Origin: Azospirillum sp. SYSU D00513
GTDB taxonomy: Bacteria > Pseudomonadota > Alphaproteobacteria > Azospirillales > Azospirillaceae
DNA: 64,000 nt
Direction: 5' to 3'
Assembly: GCF_017356015.1 (NCBI RefSeq)
Contig: NZ_JAFIQV010000006.1
Span: forward strand, 62,001 to 126,000
Shown here piece after piece: positions 26,603 to 35,680 of this stretch; positions within the stretch are counted from its first letter, which is position 1, and every line of letters begins with the position of its first letter. The notes beneath the pieces are model-generated. The model did no database searches and was not told the DNA's origin. It saw only the letters and a program-made list of their open reading frames with translations. A program made the translations under genes and the position numbers.

Positions 26603-28011
26603 TGGCGGTCCCCTCCACCGGCATGCCAAACGGTTCCGGCCCCCGTCCGCTGCCGGACGGGCTGCTGCTGAGCTATTACGGCGACGACTACACCGGCTCC
26701 GCCGCGGTGATGGAGGTCATGACCTTCGCCGGGTTGCCCACGGTCCTGTTCCTCGACCTGCCGACGCCGGAGCGGCTCGCCCGCTTCGCCGGATACCGGG
26801 CGGTCGGCATCGCCGGGGTTGCGCGCTCGCAAAACCCGGCCTGGATGGGCCGCCACCTCCCGCCGGTTTTCGAGGCGCTGGCCGGGCTCGGCGCGCCGGT
26901 GTCCCACTACAAGATCTGCTCCACCCTGGACTCCGCCCCCCATGTCGGGTCGATCGGGCGGGCGGCGGAGCTGGCGGCCCCCCGGCTCGGCGGCGGCTGG
27001 CACCCGCTGGTCGTCGCGGCCCCGGCCATCGCGCGCTACCAGGCCTTCGGCAACCTCTTCGCGGTGGCCGCGGACGGGGTCCGGCACCGGCTCGACCGCC
27101 ACCCGAGCATGGCGCACCACCCGGTGACGCCAATGGACGAGGCCGACGTGCGGCTCCATCTGGCGCGGCAGACCGGCATGGCGCTGGGCCTCGTGGACCT
27201 CGTCGCGATGAAGCGTGGCGAGGCGGACGCGGCACTCCTGCGGGAGCGGGAGCGCGGGGCCGGGATCGTGGCGCTCGACGTGGTGGACGAGGAGACGCTG
27301 GCCGAGGCCGGCCGGCTGATCTGGGAACGGGGCGGCGACCGGCTGTTCGGCATCGGCTCCCAAGGGCTGGAATACGCGCTCGTCGCCTACTGGCGCGCCG
27401 CCGGGCTGATCGGGGCGGCCCCACCCGCCTTCCGGGCGGCCTCGGCCGAACGCATCGCCTGCGTCTCCGGCTCCTGCGCGCCGGTCACGGCCGGGCAGAT
27501 CGCCTTCGCCGCCGAGCGTGGCTTCGCGGCGCTGCGCATCGACGCCGCGCGCGCCGTGGACGAGGCGGCCTGGGACCGGGAGCTGGGGCGCGCCGCGGAC
27601 GAGGCGCTGGCAGTCCTGGGCGAGGGCCGCGACCCGCTGGTCTTCTCGGCCATGGGACCGGACGACCCGGCGGTGGCTGACCTGCGCTCGGCCGTCGCGG
27701 CGAACGGGCTGTCGCCCGAGGCCGTCAACGACCGCATCGGGGCGGGGCTCGGCCGGCTGCTCGACCACCTGCTGCGGGAGGGTGGGCTGACGCGCGGCGT
27801 GATCGCCGGGGGCGACACCTCCGGCCATGCGGCGCTTCGGCTCGGCATCCACGCGCTGACGGCGCTGGCGCCGGTGGCGCCGGGCGCTCCGCTCTGCCGG
27901 GCGCATTCCGATGACCCCTGCCACGCGTCGCTGGAGATCGCGCTCAAGGGCGGCCAGATGGGCGCCCCCGACTATTTCCCCGCCGTCAAGCGCGGCGCGG
28001 CGAACGACTGA
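26599..28011 (+). CDS. oiaK: 3-oxo-isoapionate kinase (DUF1537 family)
   Basis: The product is 470 residues. ATG 26599 overlaps the RuBisCO-like stop (ATGA). The N-terminal acidic substrate domain has the family motif Y-Y-G-D-D-Y-T-G-S (~24-32). The C-terminal nucleotide-binding domain has the V-S-G-S-C-A-P-V-T loop and the G-G-D-T-S-G-H-A phosphate-binding motif. Family members phosphorylate four-carbon acids or, in apionate pathways, 3-oxo-isoapionate at O4 with ATP. Position between the RLP and ApnO supports the latter role. The length is typical of DUF1537 proteins. Confidence 0.85.
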   Translation: MMAVPSTGMPNGSGPRPLPDGLLLSYYGDDYTGSAAVMEVMTFAGLPTVLFLDLPTPERLARFAGYRAVGIAGVARSQNPAWMGRHLPPVFEALAGLGAPVSHYKICSTLDSAPHVGSIGRAAELAAPRLGGGWHPLVVAAPAIARYQAFGNLFAVAADGVRHRLDRHPSMAHHPVTPMDEADVRLHLARQTGMALGLVDLVAMKRGEADAALLRERERGAGIVALDVVDEETLAEAGRLIWERGGDRLFGIGSQGLEYALVAYWRAAGLIGAAPPAFRAASAERIACVSGSCAPVTAGQIAFAAERGFAALRIDAARAVDEAAWDRELGRAADEALAVLGEGRDPLVFSAMGPDDPAVADLRSAVAANGLSPEAVNDRIGAGLGRLLDHLLREGGLTRGVIAGGDTSGHAALRLGIHALTALAPVAPGAPLCRAHSDDPCHASLEIALKGGQMGAPDYFPAVKRGAAND

Positions 28012-28076
28012 AGCCGAACCGCTTCGACCACATCACCGAAATCAACCGACAAGACATTTGGGGAGGATCTGAGACC

Positions 28077-28913
28077 ATGACGAAGATCGCACTGCTCGGC
28101 GCCGGCGGAAAGATGGGCGTCCGCCTTGCCTCCAACCTCCACGGGTCCCGTTTCACCGTGGACCATGTCGAGATCTCCGAAGAGGGCCGCGCGCGGCTGA
28201 AGAACGCCATCGGCGCCGAATGCGTGGACCGGGAGCGGGCGCTCGCCGAGGCCGACGTGGTCCTGATGGCCGTCCCCGACCGGCTGATCGGCAAGATCGC
28301 CCATTCCTTCATCGACCAGATCAAGCCGGGCACCGCCATCATCATGCTCGACGCGGCCGCTCCCCACGCCGGCCTGCTGCCCGCGCGCGAGGACGTCACC
28401 TATTTCGTGACGCACCCCTGCCATCCGCCGATCTTCAACGACGAGGTGGAGCCCTCGGCCAAGACCGACTTCTTCGGCGGCATCGCCGCCAAGCAGCACA
28501 TCGTCTGCGCCCTGATGCAGGGGCCGGAGGAGCATTACGCGCTGTGCGAGGAGATCGCGCGCACGATCTACAAGCCGGTCATGCGCTCCCATCGGGTGAC
28601 GGTCGAGCAGCTCGCCATCCTGGAGCCGGCCCTGTCCGAGACGGTCGGCGCCACCCTGTCGCTCGCCATGCGCGACGCGGTGGACGAGGCGGAGCGGCGC
28701 GGCGTTCCGCGCGAGGCGGCGGTGGACTTCATGCTCGGTCACCTCAACATCGAGCTGGCCATCGCCTTCAACGTCTTCCCCGAGGGGCGCTTCTCCGACG
28801 GCGCGCTGCACGCCATCGCCCAGGCCCGGCCGAAGATCTTCCGCGACGACTGGCTGGAGCGGGTGTTCGACCGCGAGGCGGTGCTCCAGTCCGTGAAGGA
28901 CATCTGCGCCTGA
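28077..28913 (+). CDS. apnO: D-apionate oxidoisomerase
   Basis: The product is 278 residues with GGAGG about 10 nt upstream. The N-terminal Rossmann domain starts I-A-L-L-G-A-G-G-K-M-G, and an all-helical C-terminal domain follows, as in the phosphogluconate-dehydrogenase-like family assigned as ApnO. The conserved H-P-C-H-P-P-I-F-N-D segment is present. The enzyme oxidises and rearranges D-apionate to 3-oxo-isoapionate with NAD+, feeding OiaK. Specific assignment rests on family plus the full set of partner genes. A large inverted repeat containing operator site C follows the stop. Confidence 0.8.
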   Translation: MTKIALLGAGGKMGVRLASNLHGSRFTVDHVEISEEGRARLKNAIGAECVDRERALAEADVVLMAVPDRLIGKIAHSFIDQIKPGTAIIMLDAAAPHAGLLPAREDVTYFVTHPCHPPIFNDEVEPSAKTDFFGGIAAKQHIVCALMQGPEEHYALCEEIARTIYKPVMRSHRVTVEQLAILEPALSETVGATLSLAMRDAVDEAERRGVPREAAVDFMLGHLNIELAIAFNVFPEGRFSDGALHAIAQARPKIFRDDWLERVFDREAVLQSVKDICA

Positions 28914-28935
28914 GGGTCGGTCCCCGCCGGAGCGC

Positions 28936-28970
28936 CCCCTGGCCGGTATGATCTCTATACCGCCCAGGGG
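28936..28970 (+). promoter_or_regulatory. Operator site C inside a 14-bp inverted repeat, upstream of the GntR gene
   Basis: CCCCTGGCCGGTAT pairs with ATACCGCCCAGGGG across a 7-nt loop with one mismatch. Its core CGGTAT-GATCTCT-ATACCG (28944-28962) is the most symmetrical of the four operator-like sites. It lies 23 bp after apnO and ~113 bp before the GntR start, so it may act both as autoregulatory operator and as transcription terminator. Confidence 0.65.
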
Positions 28971-29082
28971 ACATTCCCCGCCGGGCGGTGACGCCCGGCG
29001 GTCGGAAAATCCGGTCCGTTTCGCTTTGGCGTCCGTATTGATCGGTTGTATTCCAGAGTGAAATCCCCTTGCAGAGCCGATC

Positions 29083-29793
29083 ATGAGCGCCATCGAACCG
29101 ATTCCCCGCCGCAAGCTGTCCCAGGAAGTTCTGGACCGCCTTCTGTCGCGCATCTCGACGGGGGAATATGCGCCGGGCGACCAGCTCCCCTCGGAGCGGC
29201 AGCTCATGGAGATGTTCCAGGTCGGCCGGCCGGCCATACGCGAGGCGATGCAGACGCTGGCGCACATGGGGCTGGTCACGATCACCCATGGCGAGCGGGC
29301 GCGCGTCACGCCGGTCACGGCGGCGAAGCTGATCGAACAGGTCGGCGGCTCGGCCAAGCATTTCCTGGCGACCGCGCCGGAGAATCTGGAGCATCTCAAG
29401 GAGGCGCGCGTCTTCTTCGAGGTCGGCATGGTCCGCATCGCCGCCGAGCGGGCGACCGAGGCCGACATCGACAATCTGGGGCGGCGCCTGCACGAGCATC
29501 GGGAGAGCCTGACGGACCTGTCCGTCTTCCAGGCCCGGGACATGGCCTTCCACCGCGAGATCGCCATGATCTCCCGCAACCCGATCTACGCGGCGGTGAG
29601 CCAGGCCATGTTCGATTGGCTGGCCGCCTACCATGTCGACCTGCTGCGCGCGCCGGGCCTGGAGATGGTCACCATCGAGGAGCATGAGCGCATCTTCGAC
29701 GCCATCGCCACCCGCGACCCGGAAGGGGCGGAGCGGGCCATGTCCGATCACCTGAAGCGCGCGCATCACCTGTACCGCCGCTCCGAGGAGTGA
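29083..29793 (+). CDS. GntR/FadR-family transcriptional regulator
   Basis: The product is 236 residues. The N-terminal winged helix-turn-helix (~10-75) shows G-D-Q-L-P-S-E-R-Q-L-M-E-M-F-Q-V-G-R-P-A-I-R-E-A-M-type spacing. The C-terminal all-helical FCD domain (~85-225) contains conserved H-R and H-x-x-x metal-ligand positions (A-F-H-R-E-I-A, E-E-H-E-R-I). The FadR/NanR branch usually represses sugar-acid genes until the acid binds. It lies in the middle of the operon and downstream of operator site C, so autoregulation and control of both divergent operons is likely. Confidence 0.9.
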   Translation: MSAIEPIPRRKLSQEVLDRLLSRISTGEYAPGDQLPSERQLMEMFQVGRPAIREAMQTLAHMGLVTITHGERARVTPVTAAKLIEQVGGSAKHFLATAPENLEHLKEARVFFEVGMVRIAAERATEADIDNLGRRLHEHRESLTDLSVFQARDMAFHREIAMISRNPIYAAVSQAMFDWLAAYHVDLLRAPGLEMVTIEEHERIFDAIATRDPEGAERAMSDHLKRAHHLYRRSEE

Positions 29794-29888
29794 CGGTGGG
29801 GCCGGCCGGTACTCGGAAAGCCAGCACGGAGAAGGCCGGCTTCCGGACGGGAAACCAAAGAAACAAAAAACGGAGGGAGGAAGGCGCC

Positions 29889-31883
29889 ATGGCGGAGGTC
29901 ATGCCGACGGTCGCGCTGTACGGGACGATGCAGGCCCCGGCCCGCCCCCGCATCCTGCGGGCGGGTCCCCTGGCCGCGGAGTTCGAGGAGGGAGCCCTGC
30001 GTGCCGTGCGCTGGCACGGCGTCGAGATCCTGCGGGGCATCGCCTATCTCGTGCGGGACACCGGCTGGGGAACCCTGCCGGCCACGCTTTCCGAAATGAC
30101 GGTGGAGGAAGGGGCCGACGGTTTCCGGGTGAGCCACGAGGGCCGCGTCGAGGCCGGCGGCCAGGCTTATGTCTACCAGGCGTCGATCCGGGGCACGGCC
30201 GACGGCCGGCTGGAGTTCGAGGCAACGGGGGCCGCCCTCACCGACGTCCAGACCTGCCGCACCGGCTTCGTCGTCCTGCACCCACTGGATGGCGTCGCCG
30301 GCCGGCCGGTCGCTATCCTGCACGCCGACGGCAGCCGGGAGGAGGGCCGTTTCCCGGCGCTCGTCAGCCCCGGCCAGCCGATCTTCTCCATCCGCGGCCT
30401 CTCCCACGAGCCGGTGCCGGGCGTCCGCGCGGACTGCGTCTTCGAGGGCGACGTCTTCGAGATGGAGGATCAGCGGAACTGGACCGACGCCTCCTTCAAG
30501 ACCTATGTCCGGCCCTTGTCGCTGCCGACCCCCTACACCATCCCCGCCGGCACGCGCGTGGAGCAGGCCGTGCGGCTCTCCCTTTCCGGCGCGCCGCCCC
30601 GCGAAATCGGGAAGCTTCCGGCCCAGGCCGTCGAGGACGGAATCCGCGTCACCATAGGGGAAGGACTCGCGGCAGCGGCGATGCCGCCGGTCGGGTTGGG
30701 GATCGATCCGCGCCGGCTCCCGGAGCAGCTGGCCGTGCTGGACCTCGCCCGGACGGCCGGGGCCGGGCTGCTCGTCGGGCGCTATGACCCGCTGACGGCC
30801 GACGGCGGAACCCTGCGGGCCTTCGCCGAACTGGCGGAGGGGACGGGTGCGGACCTCCTGCTGGAACTGCCGCTCCCCTGCCGGCGGTCTCTCGACGCCG
30901 AACTGGGCGAGGCCGCCCGTGCGATCGAAGCGGCGCGCCTGCCTGTCGCCGGTCTGACCGTCGCGCCGGCCGCCTACCTCAAGAGCTACCAGCCGCAGGG
31001 TCCCTGGCCAGAGGTACCCTCCTTCGCCGAACTGTATCGGGCAGCCCGCCGCGTCTTTCCCGGCCTCGCCATCGGCGGTGGCGTGCACGCCTTCTTCACG
31101 GAGCTGAACCGCGCCCGCCCGCCGGTGGAGGGGTGCGACTATGTCAGCGTCACCACCAGCCCGCTGGTCCACGCGGCCGACGAGCGGTCCATCCGGGAAT
31201 CACTGGAGGCGCTGCCCGCCGTCATGGAGACGGCGCGTTCCTTCTGCGGCGGGGTGCCGCTCCGGGTCGGTCCCTCGGCCATCGGCATGAGGGACAACCC
31301 CTACGGCCAGGGACCCGTGGCCAACCCGGACAACGGGCGCGTCCCCATGGCGCGCATGGACCCGCGCCAGCGCGGGCTGTTCGGGGCCGGCTGGTATCTC
31401 GGCTATGCCGCGGCGCTGGCGCGGCAGGGGACGGCCTCCGTCGCGCTCGGCGCGCTGGCCGGGGAGTTCGGCTTCGCCTACAGCCGGACCGACTACCCGC
31501 AGCCCTGGTTCGACGCGGATCCGGCGGCCCAGGTCTATCCCGCCTACCATGTGCTTCGCGCCCTGTCGCGCGCGGTTGGCGCCCCCCTCCTCGACGTGAC
31601 CGTCGAGGGCGCCGGGAACGGTCTCGTGGCGTTCGGCTGGAGAGGCGCTGCCGGCGCGGAGCTGTGGCTGGCGAACCTGATGCCCGATCCCGTCCGGATC
31701 GATGTCGCCGGACCGGGGCTGGAGCGGGCCGGGGTGCGGATCATGGACGCCGCGCGCTTCGCCGAGACCTGCCGCGATCCGCTCTGGATGGATGGTGAGG
31801 TGGAGATCCGCCCGCTCCGGGGGCTGGAACTGCCGGCCTGTGCTGTCGCGCGCATGGTTCAGCCCGCGCGTCAGCGCACATAG
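29889..31883 (+). CDS. apnL: D-apionolactonase (ApnL-like)
   Basis: The product is 664 residues. ATG 29889 follows a strong GGAGGGAGG. The N-terminal ~240 residues are predicted beta-rich (many short V/F/Y strands), and the second half looks like an alpha/beta barrel (G-L-G-I-D-P-R-R-L, D-L-L-L-E-L-P-L-P, G-G-V-H-A-F-F-T-E-L-N). No signal peptide is present, so it is cytoplasmic. The family is not one I can prove by a catalytic motif. I assign it because length, architecture and position with ApsD, ApnO and OiaK match the D-apionate lactonase that opens the product of ApsD. Operator site D follows. Confidence 0.65.
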   Translation: MAEVMPTVALYGTMQAPARPRILRAGPLAAEFEEGALRAVRWHGVEILRGIAYLVRDTGWGTLPATLSEMTVEEGADGFRVSHEGRVEAGGQAYVYQASIRGTADGRLEFEATGAALTDVQTCRTGFVVLHPLDGVAGRPVAILHADGSREEGRFPALVSPGQPIFSIRGLSHEPVPGVRADCVFEGDVFEMEDQRNWTDASFKTYVRPLSLPTPYTIPAGTRVEQAVRLSLSGAPPREIGKLPAQAVEDGIRVTIGEGLAAAAMPPVGLGIDPRRLPEQLAVLDLARTAGAGLLVGRYDPLTADGGTLRAFAELAEGTGADLLLELPLPCRRSLDAELGEAARAIEAARLPVAGLTVAPAAYLKSYQPQGPWPEVPSFAELYRAARRVFPGLAIGGGVHAFFTELNRARPPVEGCDYVSVTTSPLVHAADERSIRESLEALPAVMETARSFCGGVPLRVGPSAIGMRDNPYGQGPVANPDNGRVPMARMDPRQRGLFGAGWYLGYAAALARQGTASVALGALAGEFGFAYSRTDYPQPWFDADPAAQVYPAYHVLRALSRAVGAPLLDVTVEGAGNGLVAFGWRGAAGAELWLANLMPDPVRIDVAGPGLERAGVRIMDAARFAETCRDPLWMDGEVEIRPLRGLELPACAVARMVQPARQRT

Positions 31884-31939
31884 TTCAGAAGTCGTAACTG
31901 CTGGCTTCACGTACTTTTGCCGTTGCCGGTCCGCCGTCA

Positions 31940-31960
31940 ACTGGTATGATCAGTGTACAA
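31940..31960 (+). promoter_or_regulatory. GntR operator-like site D upstream of the second ABC importer
   Basis: CTGGTATGAT-CAGT-GTACA shares the TGGTATGAT core and spacing of sites B and C, with a one-base change in the right arm. It lies in an AT-richer gap about 55 bp before the ribosome-binding site of the binding-protein gene, implying an internal promoter there. Confidence 0.6.
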
Positions 31961-32014
31961 GTAAAGAAATGGCCGGGGAAACGGCCCGGCGTCAATCCTG
32001 GGGAGGAAATTGCC

Positions 32015-33016
32015 ATGACCATCACGCGTCGCCAATTCACGCTCGGCGCCTTGCTCGCGGCGGGCACGGCCGGCCTTCCGGTCTTCGCCAAGGCACAGGG
32101 CAAGAAGACCATCGCCGTGCTCTTCGACGGCCTCTACTCGCCCTTCTGGGTCGCCGGCCTGGATGTCATCAAGAAGGACCTGGAGCGCCGCGGCTATCAG
32201 ATGGTGCAGGCGATCTCCGACCAGGACGACAACCGGCAGCTCGAGCAGGTCCGCGCCATGCTGGCCCGCAAGGTGGACGGCATCATCATCGTGCAGACGG
32301 ACTCCAACGCCGTCATCCCGGCGATCCGCGCCGCCAACCAGGCCAAGGTACCGATGGTGCATTTCAACCGCCCGCCGGCCAAGACGGAGGCCTTCTCGGT
32401 CGCGGTGGTCGCCGACAACCGCAGCATCACCAACGCGACGGTCGAGCATATGGTGAAGGTGGCGCGTGAGAAGGGCGGCAAGTACAAGGCGGCCATCATG
32501 ATCGGCGACCTCGGCGATCCCAACGCCATCGGCCGCCGCGACGGCTTCTTCGACGTGGTGGACAAGAACAAGGACATCATCGACGTCGTCGCGCGCATCC
32601 CGACGGAATGGAACGCGGACGTCGCCTTCTCCGGCCTGACCAACGCCTTCCAGGCCAACCCGGACATCAACTTCCTCTTCACCTCCTCGGACTTCCTGTT
32701 CCCGCAGATCGTCCAGGTGATGAAGACGCGTAACAAGTTCCATCCCATCGGCCACCCCGATCACGTCATCTTCGGCGGCTTCGACGGCGACGCCACGGCC
32801 TACCAGCTTCTGCAGGACAAGTATCTGGACGCCGACGGCGTGCAGGACCTGTTCAAGGAGGCCGACCTGGCGATCAACGCCATCCTCGACCTCCAGGCCG
32901 GCAAGACCGTTGACCGGGTCCTGCTCGACCCCGGCTTCGCCATCCACCAGGCCAACCTGGAACAGGCGCGCGACCGCATGTGGGGCTACGTCGTCCACAA
33001 GCAGAAGAACGGCTGA
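32015..33016 (+). CDS. Sugar ABC transporter periplasmic binding protein (type I fold)
   Basis: The product is 333 residues. ATG 32015 follows GGGAGG by 9 nt. It has a Tat-like leader R-R-Q-F-T-L-G-A-L-L-A-A with cleavage near A-K-A. The mature protein is a ribose-binding-type receptor (L-F-D-G-L-Y-S-P-F-W strand, D-D-N-R-Q-L-E-Q-V-R-A-M-L-A-R-K-V-D helix, H-F-N-R-P-P hinge). It is the receptor of the importer encoded just downstream. Genes for D-apiose metabolism flank it, so D-apiose or an apiose-containing sugar is a reasonable ligand guess. Confidence 0.92.
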   Translation: MTITRRQFTLGALLAAGTAGLPVFAKAQGKKTIAVLFDGLYSPFWVAGLDVIKKDLERRGYQMVQAISDQDDNRQLEQVRAMLARKVDGIIIVQTDSNAVIPAIRAANQAKVPMVHFNRPPAKTEAFSVAVVADNRSITNATVEHMVKVAREKGGKYKAAIMIGDLGDPNAIGRRDGFFDVVDKNKDIIDVVARIPTEWNADVAFSGLTNAFQANPDINFLFTSSDFLFPQIVQVMKTRNKFHPIGHPDHVIFGGFDGDATAYQLLQDKYLDADGVQDLFKEADLAINAILDLQAGKTVDRVLLDPGFAIHQANLEQARDRMWGYVVHKQKNG

Positions 33017-33062
33017 GGTCTCTCAGCCGAGATCATGGCGGGACCGGCCCGGGCCGGTCCCG
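33011..33062 (+). other. Two tandem hairpins after the binding-protein gene
   Basis: GGCTGAG-GTCT-CTCAGCC (33011-33028) overlaps the stop codon. A 24-bp perfect palindrome CGGGACCGGCCC/GGGCCGGTCCCG follows at 33039-33062. No poly-U tract follows, so RNA stabilisation or attenuation between the receptor gene and the membrane genes is more likely than full termination. Confidence 0.6.
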
Positions 33063-33123
33063 CCGCCCTTCTCCGGTCCTCTTTCCGGCGCGGCCCTGGC
33101 CGCGGCACATTCGGGTTCACGGC

Positions 33124-34152
33124 ATGAGCGCAACCAGCCTCGGGAACGACGCGCCGGCCTCGGCCGCGCGGCGCCTTCTCCGCCATCTCCTCTTTTCCGA
33201 GTATCTCGTCCTCTATCTCAGCCTGCTCTACTTCGTGGCGGTGCTGCCGCTGGTGCCCGAGATGGCTTCTGCCGAGGTGCTCGCGAACATCCTCTCCGAC
33301 ATGCTGCCGCTGCTCGTGGTGGCGATCGGCCAGACCTTCGTTCTGATCGTCGCGGGCATCGACCTGTCGGTGACCTCGGTGCTGGCGATGGCGAGCGTCG
33401 TCGGGGCCAGCGTCATGACCGGCGACGGCGGCTATCTGGCCGGGTCCCCGCTGGCGGTCCCCGGCGCCATCCTCGCGATGCTGGCGGTCGGGCTGCTGAT
33501 CGGAGCCTTCAACGGCCTGTGCATCACCCGTTTCGGCATGCCGCCCTTCATCGTCACCCTGACGACGATGATGTTCTTCTCGGGTGCCGCCATCTGGTAC
33601 ACGACCTTCCACACCGAGACGAGCAGCATCGCCGGCCTTCCCGGCGGCTTCGTGGCGGTGGGGCAGGGCAGCGCCGCCGGCCTGCCTCACGCGCTGTGGG
33701 TCGTGCTGGCGGTGGGGATCGCGGCGCATCTGGTCCTGGCGCGCACGGTGCTCGGCCGGCGCCTCTACGCCTGCGGCCAGAACCGGCGCACCGCGATGGT
33801 GTCGGGCGTGCCCGTCCCGCAGGTGATCCGGACCGCCTTCGTGATCTCCGGCGGCTGCGCCGCGGTAGCCTCCATCCTCTACACGGGCCGGCTGGAGACG
33901 GGCACGCCCATCCTGGGCCAGGCGATCCTGCTGGACATCATCGGCGCGGTGGTGATCGGCGGCACCAGCCTGTTCGGCGGCAAGGGCAAGATCCTGTGGA
34001 CCGTGTTCGGCGTGCTGTTCCTGGTGCTGATCGACACCAGCCTGAAGATGCTGGGCATGTCGCTCTTCTCGGTCTTCGCCATCAAGGGGGCGGTGATCCT
34101 GGCGGCGGCGGTGATCGACGCCCTGCGCACCCGCTTCTCCGCCCGGCTTTAG
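33124..34152 (+). CDS. CUT2-type sugar ABC transporter permease
   Basis: The product is 342 residues from ATG 33124; the open frame upstream overlaps the binding protein and is rejected. It has eight to ten hydrophobic helices. RbsC-type landmarks include V-A-G-I-D-L-S-V-T-S, A-C-G-Q-N-R-R-T-A-M-V-S-G-V-P and V-V-I-G-G-T-S-L-F-G-G. It is one of two permeases flanking the ATPase gene and presumably forms a heterodimer with the 35680-36672 product. Confidence 0.9.
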   Translation: MSATSLGNDAPASAARRLLRHLLFSEYLVLYLSLLYFVAVLPLVPEMASAEVLANILSDMLPLLVVAIGQTFVLIVAGIDLSVTSVLAMASVVGASVMTGDGGYLAGSPLAVPGAILAMLAVGLLIGAFNGLCITRFGMPPFIVTLTTMMFFSGAAIWYTTFHTETSSIAGLPGGFVAVGQGSAAGLPHALWVVLAVGIAAHLVLARTVLGRRLYACGQNRRTAMVSGVPVPQVIRTAFVISGGCAAVASILYTGRLETGTPILGQAILLDIIGAVVIGGTSLFGGKGKILWTVFGVLFLVLIDTSLKMLGMSLFSVFAIKGAVILAAAVIDALRTRFSARL

Positions 34153-34162
34153 GAGCGTTCCC

Positions 34163-35680
34163 ATGGCTCTGCTCGAATGCGAATCCCTGCGCAAGAGCTT
34201 CTTCGGGGTGGAGGTGCTGCACGGCGTGTCCTTCACGCTCGACCGCGGCAGCGTGCTCGGCCTCGTCGGCGAGAACGGCTCCGGCAAGTCCACGACGATG
34301 AACATACTGGGCGGCGTGCTGGCGCGCGACGGCGGACGCATGCGGCTGGACGGGCGCGACTACGACCCGCGCGGGCCGAAGGACGCGCTGGCCGGCGGCA
34401 TCGTCTTCATCCACCAGGAACTGAACCTGTTCGAGAACCTGTCGGTCGAGGAGAACCTGTTCATCGGCGGCTTCCCGAGGCTCGCCCGCGGCATCCCCTT
34501 CATCAACCGCCCGGCCATGCGGCGGCGCGCGCGCGAGCTGCTGGAACAGGTGGACATCCGCCACCCGCCCGGCACGCCGGTGGCACAGCTCAGCCAGGGG
34601 GAGCGCCAGCTCGTCGAGATCGCCAAGGCGCTGAGCGTGGACGCCAAGGTCATCATCTTCGACGAGCCGACGACCTCGCTGACCCGCCGCGAGGCGGAGC
34701 GGCTCTTCACCATCATCGGGCGTCTGCGCGGGCGCGGCATCGCGGTGATCTACATCAGCCACGCGCTGGGCGACGTCATGCGGCTGTGCGACGACATCGT
34801 CGTTCTGCGCGACGGGGCAGTGGCCGGCGGAGGACCCAGGGCGGCGATGACGACGGAACGCATGATCGCCCTGATGGTCGGGCGCACGCTCGACCAGCTC
34901 TTCCCCGAGCGCAGTTCCGCCCCTTCCGCCACCCCGGTGCTGGAGGTCCGGCGGCTGTCGCAGCCGGGCGTCGTCCACGGCATCGACCTGACGCTGCATG
35001 CGGGCGAGGTGCTGGGCATCGCCGGGCTGATGGGGGCGGGGCGCAGCGAGCTGGCCCGCATCCTCTTCGGGCTGGACCCCTTCCGCGAGGGCTCCATCGC
35101 CGTCTGCGGCGAGCCGGTGGAGCGCCCGACCCCGCAGCTCTGCATGGAGCGCGGCATGGCCTTCCTGACGGAGGACAGGCGTGGCGAGGGGCTGCTGATG
35201 CACGCCCCCATCGCCGAGAACGTGGCGCTGGCCTCGCTGGACGATTACGCCTCGCCCTGGCTGCGCTTCCTGGAGCGGACCCGGCTCGGCTCCGAGGTGG
35301 AGAGGATGGCCCAGCGCGTCCGGCTGCGCGCGGCCGACCCGAAGGGGGCGCTCGTCAAGAACCTCAGCGGCGGCAACCAGCAGAAGGTGGTGCTCGCCAA
35401 ATGGCTGCTGCGCGAGCCCAGGGTCTTCATCCTGGACGAGCCGACGCGCGGCATCGACGTCGGGGCGAAGTTCGAAATCTACAAGATCATCGACGCGCTG
35501 GTCGCCGGCGGGGCCGGCGTCCTCATGATTTCGTCGGAGATGGAGGAACTCATGGGGATGTGCGACCGCATTCTCGTCATGAACCACGGCGCCATACAGG
35601 CGGAATACCGGCGCGGCGCCTTCGACGGCGAGCGCATCCTGGAAAGCGCCATGGCGCGCCGCGCGGAGGAGCCCGCCTGA
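34163..35680 (+). CDS. Sugar ABC transporter ATP-binding protein (RbsA-type, tandem domains)
   Basis: The product is 505 residues. Domain 1 has Walker A G-E-N-G-S-G-K-S-T, signature L-S-Q-G-E-R-Q-L-V-E-I and Walker B V-I-I-F-D-E-P-T-T-S-L. Domain 2 has the degenerate loop G-L-M-G-A-G-R-S-E-L, L-S-G-G-N-Q-Q-K-V-V-L-A-K and I-L-D-E-P-T-R-G-I-D-V-G. Length and layout are standard. It lies between the two permease genes, overlapping the second (TGATG), and powers the same importer. Confidence 0.94.
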   Translation: MALLECESLRKSFFGVEVLHGVSFTLDRGSVLGLVGENGSGKSTTMNILGGVLARDGGRMRLDGRDYDPRGPKDALAGGIVFIHQELNLFENLSVEENLFIGGFPRLARGIPFINRPAMRRRARELLEQVDIRHPPGTPVAQLSQGERQLVEIAKALSVDAKVIIFDEPTTSLTRREAERLFTIIGRLRGRGIAVIYISHALGDVMRLCDDIVVLRDGAVAGGGPRAAMTTERMIALMVGRTLDQLFPERSSAPSATPVLEVRRLSQPGVVHGIDLTLHAGEVLGIAGLMGAGRSELARILFGLDPFREGSIAVCGEPVERPTPQLCMERGMAFLTEDRRGEGLLMHAPIAENVALASLDDYASPWLRFLERTRLGSEVERMAQRVRLRAADPKGALVKNLSGGNQQKVVLAKWLLREPRVFILDEPTRGIDVGAKFEIYKIIDALVAGGAGVLMISSEMEELMGMCDRILVMNHGAIQAEYRRGAFDGERILESAMARRAEEPA

